Shown one piece after another: positions 56,949 to 64,000 of a stretch of DNA of 64,000 bases. The first letter of the stretch is position 1. Each line of letters opens with the position of its first letter. The notes under the pieces were generated by a model. That model searched no databases. It saw only the letters and a program-made list of their open reading frames with translations, and had not been told where the DNA came from. The translations under genes and the position numbers were made by a program. The stretch is from Nocardioides caldifontis (GTDB lineage Bacteria > Actinomycetota > Actinomycetes > Propionibacteriales > Nocardioidaceae), in assembly GCF_008087345.1 (NCBI RefSeq), contig NZ_ML701737.1, positions 310,001 to 374,000 of the forward strand. The letters run 5' to 3'.

Positions 56949-59756
56949 ATGCCCGCGGTCCAGGACCACAGCCACCACCCGGACGCCACCGGGCTGGAGC
57001 GGCGACGGCTCCTGGAGCCGCTGCTCGACCCGGACGGGCCCGGCGCGATCGTGGTGATGGCCCCTCCGGGGTCGGGGAAGACCACCCTGCTGGCCAGCGC
57101 CGCGGCTGCCGCGGAGGCCGACGGGCAGGCGACGGCGTGGTGCCCGGTGGAGGTCGAGGACCGGGTCGCGGCCACCTTCCTGACCCGGCTCGCCGGCGGG
57201 CTCGCCCGTGCCTGCGGGGCTCCGCTCGGCAGCCCTGCGGGGGTGCCGGAGCTGCTCGACGCGGTGGCCGGCACGCGCAGGCCGGTCACCGTGTACGTCG
57301 ACGACGCCCACGAGCTCGAGGGATCCCCGGCGCAGGAGCACCTCGAGGCGCTCGTGCGGCGCCGCGCAGCAGGGGTGCGGGTCGTGGTCGGCACCCGCCG
57401 GCCGCTCCGGCTCAACACTCCCCGGATGGTCGTCTCCGGCGAGCTGCTCGAGCTCGACGGCGAGGCGCTGCGGTTCCGCTCGTGGGAGGTCGAGGAGCTC
57501 TTCCGCATGGTGTACGGCGAGCCGCTGTCCCCGGAAGGAGCGGCAGCCCTGACCCGGCGTACCGGAGGGTGGGCCGCCGGGCTCAAGCTCTTCCACCTCG
57601 CGACCGCCGGGAAGTCCCCCCTCGAGCGGGAGCGCGCGGTCGCGGAGCTCGGGGGCCGGTCGCGGCTGCTGCGCAGCTACCTCACCCGGACCGTCCTCGA
57701 CGAGCTCGACCCGGGGCTGCGCGGCTTCCTGCTCACCACCAGCACCCTCGGGACGCTCACCGCCCCGCTCTGCGACGCGCTGCTGGAGAGGGACGGCTCC
57801 GCTGCCGTCCTCGCAGAGTTGTCCACACGACAATTTTTCATCGTCGCTGCTGAGGACGGCTCGACGTTCCACTACCACCAGGTGATGCAGACGCTCCTCG
57901 AAGGGCTCCTCGTGGAAGAGGTCGGCATCGACGCGGCCCACCGGGTCTACGCCCGCAGCGGGGCGGTGCTCGAGGCAGCCGGTCTGGCGTCCGAGGCGGT
58001 GCGCGCCTACGCGCTGGCGGAGGACAACGCGTCGGTGGCCCGGCTGCTCCAGCAGTCCGGGGCGGCGCTCGCGGCCGACCACATCGAGGCGCTCCCGTGG
58101 CCGACGGACGACCCGTGGCTGGCGCTGGCACGCGCGCGACGGTTGCACCGCCGAGGTGCGCTCTCGGAGTCGATGGCGGCCTTCCGCGCCGCCGAACGGC
58201 TCCTCGACGACGCCGACTTCCGCCGCCGGTGCCAGGAGGAGCGGGCGGAGGTGGCGCTCTGGGCAGACCCGGGTGCCGTCGTCGGCGGGGCCGCTCACCG
58301 GGGCGGGCGGTTCTCGCTCGGCGAAGCGCTGCGCCGGACGACGAGGCGGGTCGACCACGAGGAGCAGCCGCGGCTCCCGCGGCTCGCACGCGCGGTCGCG
58401 GCGGCGTTGGCCGGCGACCTCCCCGGGGCCCGCGCGGAGCTCTCCGCCGCGCGGGGGCTGTCGGACACCGAGCGGCTGGTGGCCGCCCTTCTGGCCTCGC
58501 TCCTGGACGCGTCGGACACCGCCGGGGCCTCCGACCCGTCCGGGGCGGAGCCGCGGCTGCTGGCGCGGCTCGAGGAGATCGTGCTGACCGCCGACGTCCA
58601 GGACCAGCCGTGGCTGGCCCGGCTGGCGCGCGGCGTCCAGGCGACCGCGCTCGCCGCCACCACCGACCAGCCGTGGCGGGTCCAGTCGTGCGCAGCGGTC
58701 GTCGAGGAGTGCGAGGACGCCGGCGACCGCTGGGGCGCGCTGCTCCTCGCGGGCGGGCTCGGGTGGGCCCTGGCGTGCCGCGGCGACGAGGGCGGGGCGC
58801 AGCGCTGGCTGGACGGTGCGGCCGAGACGGCGACCTCGCTCGGCGCCCCGGTGCTGGGCGCGTGGGCCGCGCTCCTCGGCGCGGCGGTCACGCGGGGCGG
58901 CCCGGACGCCGGGGCGCGCCAGGCCAGGGCGCGCCGGCTCGCACGGGGCTGCGGGGTGGCCGGCGCCGAAGCGCTCGTCGAACGGCTCGTGACCCGCCCT
59001 GAGCCGACACCCCCGCCCGCGACAGCCGCCACCCTCACCACGATCCGGTGCCTGGGTGCGTTCGAGATCGAGGTCGAGGGCGCCGTCGTGCCCGTCGACG
59101 CGCTGCGCCCGCTCCCCCGTTCGCTGCTGATGGTGCTCGCGCTCCGGCACGGACACGACGTGCACCGCGAGGACCTCATCGAGGCGCTCTGGCCGCAGAG
59201 CACCGTGGAGGAGGCGTCCCACCGGCTGCACGCGGCCGCCTCGAGCGTGCGCCGCTGCCTCGCCGACGCGGGAGCCGCGGACGCCGTGCTGCGCCGGGGC
59301 AACGGCTACCGGCTCGAGCTGCCCGGCGCCGAGCTCGACGTCACCGCCTTCGAGGACGCCGCCCGCGCGACGCAACGCCACCTCGCCGACCACGAGCCCG
59401 AGGCCGCGCTCGCCGTCGGGCTGGCGGCTCTGGAGCTCTACCGCGGCGACCTGGTGCCGGAGGCAGGTCCCCAGGAGTGGGTCGTCGAGGAGCGGGCCCG
59501 GCTCCGGCTCGCCGCCGCCACCACGGCCTGCACCGCCGGCCGGGTGGCCCTCGGGCTCGGCCGGCTCGAGCAGGCGCTGGACATCGCCCACCGCTCCACC
59601 GTGCTCGACCCGCTGCGCGACTCGGCCTGGGCACTGCTCGGCGAGGTGCAGACCATGATGGGCGACGTGACGGCCGCGGCGGCCACCAGGTCCCGGCACG
59701 CCCGGGTGCAGGCCGAGACGTCCGCCGTACCTCGTGGTGGGCCCGCCCGTCGTTGA
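56949..59756 (+). CDS. Large STAND ATPase regulator with SARP-type DNA-binding and BTAD domain
   Basis: 935 residues. The N-terminal MalT-like ATPase module has Walker A APPGSGKTTLL (38-48) and Walker B VTVYVDDAHEL. Winged-helix and TPR-like helical repeats fill about 270-690. From about 697 there is an OmpR-like DNA-binding domain (IRCLGAFEIEVEGAVVPVDA, RHGHDVHREDLIEALWPQ) and a bacterial transcriptional activator domain to about 925. It lies 39 bp after the hydrolase gene, probably cotranscribed, and converges on the baseplate genes, so it is a strong candidate regulator of the injection system. The stop codon is inside the first unit of a family A repeat array. Confidence 0.85.
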   Translation: MPAVQDHSHHPDATGLERRRLLEPLLDPDGPGAIVVMAPPGSGKTTLLASAAAAAEADGQATAWCPVEVEDRVAATFLTRLAGGLARACGAPLGSPAGVPELLDAVAGTRRPVTVYVDDAHELEGSPAQEHLEALVRRRAAGVRVVVGTRRPLRLNTPRMVVSGELLELDGEALRFRSWEVEELFRMVYGEPLSPEGAAALTRRTGGWAAGLKLFHLATAGKSPLERERAVAELGGRSRLLRSYLTRTVLDELDPGLRGFLLTTSTLGTLTAPLCDALLERDGSAAVLAELSTRQFFIVAAEDGSTFHYHQVMQTLLEGLLVEEVGIDAAHRVYARSGAVLEAAGLASEAVRAYALAEDNASVARLLQQSGAALAADHIEALPWPTDDPWLALARARRLHRRGALSESMAAFRAAERLLDDADFRRRCQEERAEVALWADPGAVVGGAAHRGGRFSLGEALRRTTRRVDHEEQPRLPRLARAVAAALAGDLPGARAELSAARGLSDTERLVAALLASLLDASDTAGASDPSGAEPRLLARLEEIVLTADVQDQPWLARLARGVQATALAATTDQPWRVQSCAAVVEECEDAGDRWGALLLAGGLGWALACRGDEGGAQRWLDGAAETATSLGAPVLGAWAALLGAAVTRGGPDAGARQARARRLARGCGVAGAEALVERLVTRPEPTPPPATAATLTTIRCLGAFEIEVEGAVVPVDALRPLPRSLLMVLALRHGHDVHREDLIEALWPQSTVEEASHRLHAAASSVRRCLADAGAADAVLRRGNGYRLELPGAELDVTAFEDAARATQRHLADHEPEAALAVGLAALELYRGDLVPEAGPQEWVVEERARLRLAAATTACTAGRVALGLGRLEQALDIAHRSTVLDPLRDSAWALLGEVQTMMGDVTAAAATRSRHARVQAETSAVPRGGPARR

Positions 59757-59867
59757 GCCGCCCTTCGTGGCGCGTGTCTTGGCGTTGAGCCGCCCCTCGT
59801 GGCGCGTGTCTTGGCGTTGAGCCGCCCCTCGTGGTTGACACGGTGTCACCACGAGGGGCGGCTCGAC
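59752..59867 (+). repeat. Family A repeat array ending in an inverted copy (large hairpin, likely bidirectional terminator)
   Basis: GTTGAGCCGCCCCTCGTGGC-type units start at 59752, 59784 and 59816 (32-bp period). The TGA in the first is the stop codon of the regulator gene. An inverted unit (CCACGAGGGGCGGCTCGAC, 59849-59867) follows, pairing with the third in 18 of 19 positions. The loop is itself the palindrome TGACACGGTGTCA (59836-59848). It lies between the regulator and the convergent tail gene. Confidence 0.92.
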
Positions 59868-59875
59868 GCGGAATG

Positions 59876-60418
59876 TCAGGGTTCGGGGAGGACCTCCACC
59901 CGGTGGACGACGTGGGCCGGCTTGAGGGAGGTCACCAGCGCCTCCAGCCGCCGCTCGTCCACCGTCGCACCGGCCGGGACGAACACCTGCACGACCAGCG
60001 CCTCCTGCGGCACCCCGGGTCGCGGCGCGTCCGGGTCGAGGGACCAGGAGGCACCACCGGTCTCGCGCACCTCGGTGCGGTAGCCGAAGACCGCCTCGAC
60101 GGCGAGCTCGACGCCGCGCCGGGTGCCTTGCCAGCCGTGCAGCCGGCTGGCGGCGTGCAGCACCTCCCGCTGGCGTACGGCGGACAGGTGGGCGTCGACC
60201 GGCATGCCGATCCAGTACGCCAACCACGGCAGGAGGTCGTCCGGGGTGGTCGCCACGTCGAGGTACGAGGGCATGTTGTCCAGGGTGCTGACCACCGGCG
60301 CGAGCACCTCGTCGAGCGCCCCGACGAACCGCTCCGTGAACGAGTCGCCCTGGTAGAGCCCCGGAAGGGTCGGCAGCAACGGGTGCGGCGTCGGCAGCCC
60401 CGGCAGCTCGCGGCGCAT
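59876..60418 (-). CDS. Contractile injection system tail protein (gpI/Afp12-like, TIGR02242 type)
   Basis: 180 residues from the ATG at 60416-60418, which overlaps the previous stop codon by one base. Motifs of the phage tail protein I/TIGR02242 family are present: LPGLYQGDSFTERFVGALDE, DLLPWLAYWIGMPVDAHLS and SRLHGWQGTRRGVELAVEAV. In phage and extracellular injection systems it is a baseplate wedge component. It is the last gene of the operon visible here. Confidence 0.88.
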   Translation of the reverse strand: MRRELPGLPTPHPLLPTLPGLYQGDSFTERFVGALDEVLAPVVSTLDNMPSYLDVATTPDDLLPWLAYWIGMPVDAHLSAVRQREVLHAASRLHGWQGTRRGVELAVEAVFGYRTEVRETGGASWSLDPDAPRPGVPQEALVVQVFVPAGATVDERRLEALVTSLKPAHVVHRVEVLPEP

Positions 60419-62364
60419 CACCGCACCCTGACCTGGTGCTCGTAGGAGAAGACCAGCCCGTTCTCCGGCAGGTCGAGCCGCTGCACCGGCTGCTCGCGTC
60501 GCCCGCTCACCGCGTCCGCGGGGAAGAGCGTCACCGAGATCTCCTGCGCCATGTCGACACCGGAGATCCGGGCCAGCGCGGCGTGCACCTCGTGGGACTG
60601 CACCGACCGGCCGAAGGGCCACCCGGTCCCGTCGGGGCCACCGGTGAGTGGGTCCAGGAGCCCGTACAGCGCCCGCAGCACGTCGTCGCGCACGAGGTCG
60701 GCGTCGTAACGCTCGCGCGACCGCACGTCCACGACGACGGTCAGCCCGACGTACACCGGTGGGGCGACCAGCAGCCGGGTGCCGACGAGCCGCCGCTCGT
60801 CGAGCGCCTCGCTGATCCGCTGCAACATCCCCTCGTCGGGGGTCAGGTCCGCCCGCCGGACGCGGCCGACGTCGTCGGTGACGACGTGCGGCACGACGAG
60901 GACCAGCACCCCCTCGCCGCCGTCGCCCTGGCGGCTCGGCGCGCAGTGCACGCGGGCTACCTCGGGCGCGACGTCGTGGGTCAGCTGGATGAAGTCGTCG
61001 GCGGTGACCGCGCGGCCGCGCGAGCGCAGCAGCATCGGGCCGCGGACCTTCGCCTCCTCGAGCGTCTCCGCGTCTGCACCACCCACCGCCGGTGCGCGGT
61101 TCTCGACCCGCGCGACGTAGGGGACGCTCGTCTTCAGCACCCGCACCTGGCCGGCGGTGACGTTGCCGCGGCGCCCGCCCCCGCTGCGGTACGACGACAC
61201 GGTGAGCGTCGCCTTCCGCGGCGGGACGGCCCCGAAGTGCTGGAGGGCCCCGTCCGCGCGGCGTACCGCGGGACCGAGCTGCACCTCCCCCGCGAACGCG
61301 TCGACTCGGTAGTGCAGGTCCTCCGGGCCGCTCTCGGCGAAGTGCGGCACCTCCTGCCACACCTGGACGTCGTCGCCGTCACGGACCTCGAGCGTGCCGG
61401 CGCGGTCGGCGGCGAGCACCGGACGGCGTTGCAGCGCGAACCGCTGGCCCGGGGTGCCGTCGGAGCGGCCGATCGTCTCCTCGTGGACGACCTCGGCGTG
61501 GATCATCGGCGCCGTCCCGCCGATCGTGAACGCAGTGATCCCCTGGATCCGCGGGGACGCGCTGTAGGTCGGCTGCCCCGGCAGCGCGTCGACGAGGCGG
61601 CAGCGCAGCCAGCCCGCGCGCTCGCGGGCGATGATCGAGGTCTGGTGCTCGTCGGGCACGTGGAGCACCACGTCGCCGTCCTTGTTGAACCCGCCGGTGT
61701 CGTCGTGGTCGAGCTCGCACGGGGTCCACCCGGCACCGGTCCACGCCTCCCACACCAGCGGCGGGCGGCGCGGGTCGACGCCGACCCCGGAGACCGTGCA
61801 GTCGAGCCGCAGCGTGACCGCGCAGGAGGGCACGGCGTTCGACAGCCCGACCAGCAGCGCGTCCCCCACGACCGGGGTGGCGGAGAAGGCCGGGAACCCC
61901 TGCTGTCCGAGCAGCGCAGGGGTGTGGTCGACCGGGTCGTCGCCGACCGGTGCCGAGCCGGCGCGCGCGAAGCTGCACGGCACGATCTCGAGGTCCCGCG
62001 TGGTCGTGAACACCACCGGGTCGTGGATGTCGGTGCGCGGGGTGGACACCTGCGTCTCGGCGCGGACCAGCACCGGCGCGGGCTGGGGTGCGGAGAGCCA
62101 GAACGTGACCCGGCCGCGGGCAGGGGACGGCGGCCTCAGCTCGACACCGATCATCTCGAGGAACTTGACGTAGTTGAGGTCCGGCACCCGGTTGAGCCGG
62201 TAGACCAGCTGGTCGACCATCTGCGCGAACGCCTCGATCAGCGTGACGCCCGGGTCGCTGACGTTGTGGTCGGTCCACTCGGGACAACGGTTCTGCACCA
62301 GCCGCTTGGCCTCGTCCACGAGCCCCTGGAACGTGCGGTCGTCGAGGTTCGGTGCCGGCAGCAT
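60418..62364 (-). CDS. Putative baseplate assembly protein (gpJ/Afp11-like, TIGR02243 type)
   Basis: 648 residues. The N-terminus NLDDRTFQGLVDEAKRLV and DPGVTLIEAFAQMVDQLVYR are hallmarks of actinobacterial and Afp-type baseplate J-like proteins. The middle forms a beta-rich insertion (about 90-400), and the C-terminal half is J-like (RSRGRAVTADDFIQLTHDVA, RLLVAPPVYVGLTVVVDVRS). It builds the wedge that ties the sheath to the spike. Overlaps the downstream tail gene by 1 bp, and is 1 bp from the gp25 gene. Confidence 0.9.
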   Translation of the reverse strand: MLPAPNLDDRTFQGLVDEAKRLVQNRCPEWTDHNVSDPGVTLIEAFAQMVDQLVYRLNRVPDLNYVKFLEMIGVELRPPSPARGRVTFWLSAPQPAPVLVRAETQVSTPRTDIHDPVVFTTTRDLEIVPCSFARAGSAPVGDDPVDHTPALLGQQGFPAFSATPVVGDALLVGLSNAVPSCAVTLRLDCTVSGVGVDPRRPPLVWEAWTGAGWTPCELDHDDTGGFNKDGDVVLHVPDEHQTSIIARERAGWLRCRLVDALPGQPTYSASPRIQGITAFTIGGTAPMIHAEVVHEETIGRSDGTPGQRFALQRRPVLAADRAGTLEVRDGDDVQVWQEVPHFAESGPEDLHYRVDAFAGEVQLGPAVRRADGALQHFGAVPPRKATLTVSSYRSGGGRRGNVTAGQVRVLKTSVPYVARVENRAPAVGGADAETLEEAKVRGPMLLRSRGRAVTADDFIQLTHDVAPEVARVHCAPSRQGDGGEGVLVLVVPHVVTDDVGRVRRADLTPDEGMLQRISEALDERRLVGTRLLVAPPVYVGLTVVVDVRSRERYDADLVRDDVLRALYGLLDPLTGGPDGTGWPFGRSVQSHEVHAALARISGVDMAQEISVTLFPADAVSGRREQPVQRLDLPENGLVFSYEHQVRVR

Positions 62365-62365
62365 G

Positions 62366-62815
62366 TCAGCGTCCTGTTCCGACGAGGGCGGGAGCCGCCT
62401 CCGCGTCCGGGACGGTCAGCTCGTGGTCCGGGATCGTGTAGAAGGGGAAGACGAGGTTGCGTGGGTCGTTGGAGTCGGCGATGACGTAGCTGACGTCGAC
62501 GTACAGCTTCCCGGACTCGATGGCGTCGAACGCGACCCCGACGTCCTGCACGGTGATGCGGGGCTCCCAGCGTTCGAGCGCCTCGCGGACGTCGTACGCG
62601 ATCTGCCCGGCGGTGGCGCCGTTCGCGGGGCCGAAGACGTGGTCGTGGATCCGGCAGCCGAACTCCGGCCGCATCGGGCGCTCGCCCCGGGCGGTGCCCA
62701 GGATGAGCCGGATCGCCTGCTCGATCTCCCGCTCGCGCACCACGAGGGCCACACCGCCGGTGGCGTCCGTGCCCACGGGGAAGGCCCAGCCGGCGCCGAC
62801 GAACTCGGGGTTCAT
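62366..62815 (-). CDS. GPW/gp25 family baseplate protein (Afp9-like)
   Basis: 149 residues. The gp25 core is seen: FVGAGWAFPVGTDATGGVAL, REREIEQAIRLILGTARGERPMRPEFGC (the conserved E-I-x-LGT-GERxMxPxFG core) and FDAIESGKLYVDVSYVI. In T4 and related particles this protein nucleates sheath polymerisation at the baseplate. 2 bp downstream of the PAAR gene. Confidence 0.92.
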   Translation of the reverse strand: MNPEFVGAGWAFPVGTDATGGVALVVREREIEQAIRLILGTARGERPMRPEFGCRIHDHVFGPANGATAGQIAYDVREALERWEPRITVQDVGVAFDAIESGKLYVDVSYVIADSNDPRNLVFPFYTIPDHELTVPDAEAAPALVGTGR

Positions 62816-62817
62816 GG

Positions 62818-63099
62818 TCACCCTCCGATCTGGACGTTCATCGCGCCGGCGACGATCGGCGCGCCGCACGCGGCCATGTCACCCATGCGCGCGGCGGGCA
62901 TCCCGCCGATCAGCACGGTGGTGGAGCAAGGCGGGATGATCGTCGACGGCGGGTGCACGGTCGGCGGCGGGAACGAGCAGACGTGCGGTGTACCGGCGGT
63001 CGCGGCCGGCATCCCGCCGATGAGCACGGTCGGTACGCCGGGCGGGCTGATGACACCGGGGTGGCCGGTCGGGTCGCCGACACGGGCTGCTGCAGGCAT
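62818..63099 (-). CDS. PAAR-domain spike tip protein
   Basis: 93 residues from the ATG at 63097-63099 with GAGGAGG 7 bases upstream. MPAAARVGDPTGHPGVISPP is the PAAR start, and two VLIGGMPAA repeats complete the cone-like fold. It forms the sharp tip on the VgrG-like trimer. Located just after the spike gene, with the same order as in other extracellular contractile injection systems. Confidence 0.92.
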   Translation of the reverse strand: MPAAARVGDPTGHPGVISPPGVPTVLIGGMPAATAGTPHVCSFPPPTVHPPSTIIPPCSTTVLIGGMPAARMGDMAACGAPIVAGAMNVQIGG

Positions 63100-63115
63100 C
63101 GTGGCCTCCTCGCTC

Positions 63116-64000
63116 CTAGTTGATCTTGACCAGCCCGGCGGACAGCGAGGCCACCGCGCCACCCTTGAGGTCCAGCTGTGAGCCGGTCTGCACCTTGACC
63201 GGGCCTCCCCCGCCGTCCACGGTCACGCCCTGCGTGGCCTTGAGCGAGATCTGGCCGCCCTTGAGGTCGAGCTTCGAGCTGCCGGCGTCGACGGTCACTC
63301 CTTTTGTTCCTTCGACAAGAACCGTGCCGTCGGAGTGCAGAGTGACCTTGGTGCCGGTCGCGTCCAGCTCGAGGCTGACCGTTCCACCCTTGCTCGTGAC
63401 GGTCACCCCCTCGGTCTTGCCGTCCTGGTCGTGCAGGTCGAGCCGGTGGCCGTTGCGGGAGACGAACGAGCGCCGGTTGACCGCGCCGGAGCCGCTGTCC
63501 ACCAACGTGGTCCCGGCCGTGTCCGGTCCGTCGACGCCGTTCCAGAGCCCACCCAGGACGTACGGGCGGCGCACGTCACCCTGCTCGAAGACGACGAGGA
63601 CCTCGTCGCCCACCTCCGGGAGGACCACGGCTCCGCGGTCCTTGCCGGCGCCGGCCTGCACCGTGCGGGCCCAGCCGCTGACGAAGTCGTCGGAGAGCCA
63701 CGGGAACGACAGCCTGACCCGGCCCAGCTGGTCGGGGTCCGCGACGTCGGTGACCACGCCGACGACGACCCCGGGTGGCGCCGTCGGGAGCGGCCCGCCT
63801 CCCTGGGTGAGCCCGAGCATGCTGCGGTCGTGGACCCCGGAGACGGCGAAGGAGGTGGTGTAGCCGGTGGCCGGGTCGAGCCGGTGGCGGGAGGTGGTGA
63901 CGGTGTACTTCCCGTCGAACGGCGCCCCAAGCCCGTCGAGGGTCACCGGCGTCCCGGCCCGCACCTTGGGGTTGCCGCGCGTGACCGCCTCGATCTCGGC
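63116..64000 (-). CDS. VgrG/gp5-like spike protein (Afp8-like), N-terminus outside window
   Basis: 295 residues to the stop at 63116; the frame stays open to the right window edge. The gp5 OB-fold is visible (VGVVTDVADPDQLGRVRLSF, PEVGDEVLVVFEQGDVRRPY, VLGGLWNG), followed by a C-terminal beta-prism of repeating strands (KVTLHSDGTVLVEGTKGVTV, SKLDLKGGQISLKATQGVTV). It trimerises into the spike that carries the PAAR tip. No extended effector domain is seen at the C-terminus. Sheath, tube and AAA ATPase genes are expected beyond the edge. Confidence 0.92.
   Translation of the reverse strand, partial: AEIEAVTRGNPKVRAGTPVTLDGLGAPFDGKYTVTTSRHRLDPATGYTTSFAVSGVHDRSMLGLTQGGGPLPTAPPGVVVGVVTDVADPDQLGRVRLSFPWLSDDFVSGWARTVQAGAGKDRGAVVLPEVGDEVLVVFEQGDVRRPYVLGGLWNGVDGPDTAGTTLVDSGSGAVNRRSFVSRNGHRLDLHDQDGKTEGVTVTSKGGTVSLELDATGTKVTLHSDGTVLVEGTKGVTVDAGSSKLDLKGGQISLKATQGVTVDGGGGPVKVQTGSQLDLKGGAVASLSAGLVKIN

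Noticed and set aside
55416-60227. A 1603-codon open frame on the minus strand
   Set aside because: It is antisense to the hydrolase and regulator genes and to part of the tail gene, rich in Arg/Gly/Pro low-complexity residues with no domain. Long shadow frames are expected at this GC content.
59876-64000. Type VI secretion system or prophage tail
   Set aside because: The J-like and gpI-like proteins are of the eCIS/Afp type, no TssJLM-like or phage head genes are seen, and the operon structure fits eCIS. Final proof lies beyond the window.
1-64000. Insertion sequences, integrases or rRNA genes
   Set aside because: No transposase or recombinase-like protein and no rRNA sequence was recognised on either strand.

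Overview
High-GC actinobacterial chromosome, most likely a Nocardioides or close Nocardioidaceae relative. The basis is gene content and style: an mce operon, mycothiol genes (mshA and two mycothiol-dependent isomerase-family enzymes), senX3-regX3-phoU, hadA-hadB-murB beside rpmG, the secE-nusG-rplK-rplA block next to tRNA-Trp, a single-chain icmF, many GTG starts and many GTGA overlaps. The species call is inference; no 16S or other decisive marker lies in the window.

Layout. 1-5.5 kb: mce lipid-import operon on the minus strand (mceG, yrbEA, yrbEB, mceA, mceB, truncated mceC). 5.7-11.4 kb: ribosomal and transcription core (rplL, rplJ with an L10-type leader, rplA, rplK, nusG, secE, tRNA-Trp), interrupted by a plus-strand DnaB-like RecA-fold ATPase. 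11.5-20 kb: aminotransferase, adenosine deaminase family enzyme, NarL-type two-component system, small membrane proteins, murB-hadB-hadA, rpmG, tRNA-Met and tRNA-Thr. 20-25 kb: thioesterase, UdgX, a dienelactone hydrolase boxed by inverted repeat arrays, a broken flavoprotein gene behind a KstR-like operator, and a flavin monooxygenase/reductase pair. 26-31 kb: phoU divergent from senX3-regX3 across a PHO-type box, a GDT1-type cation transporter, a YbjN protein and mshA. 31-41 kb: desaturase-like enzyme with GntR regulator, racemase, sirtuin, a DUF559 protein, MFS pump with MarR, typA, isomerase-like gene with MarR, and LysR. 41-46 kb: prpF plus a tripartite tricarboxylate transporter in which TctA and TctB are fused. 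46-52 kb: secreted protein, an HTH-membrane fusion, and MarR-icmF with a perfect 18-bp palindrome. 52-64 kb: accessory block with an Hsp70-TM-beta-propeller protein, a lysozyme/NlpC/TSP3 protein, a STAND-SARP regulator, and the baseplate genes of an extracellular contractile injection system (spike, PAAR, gp25, gpJ-like, gpI-like) running off the right edge.

Two things stand out. The first is the contractile injection system locus with its unusual companions, which continues beyond the window. The second is a set of short repeats spread through intergenic DNA. Families A and B each have a core of about 21 bp and a 32-bp period. Their arrays tend to start at or just after a stop codon, they flank a gene as inverted arrays in one place, and one array sits at the break point of a truncated gene. 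A third motif (C) brackets the DUF559 gene. A separate inverted repeat lies inside the icmF reading frame.

No insertion sequence, phage integrase, rRNA gene or CRISPR array was found.
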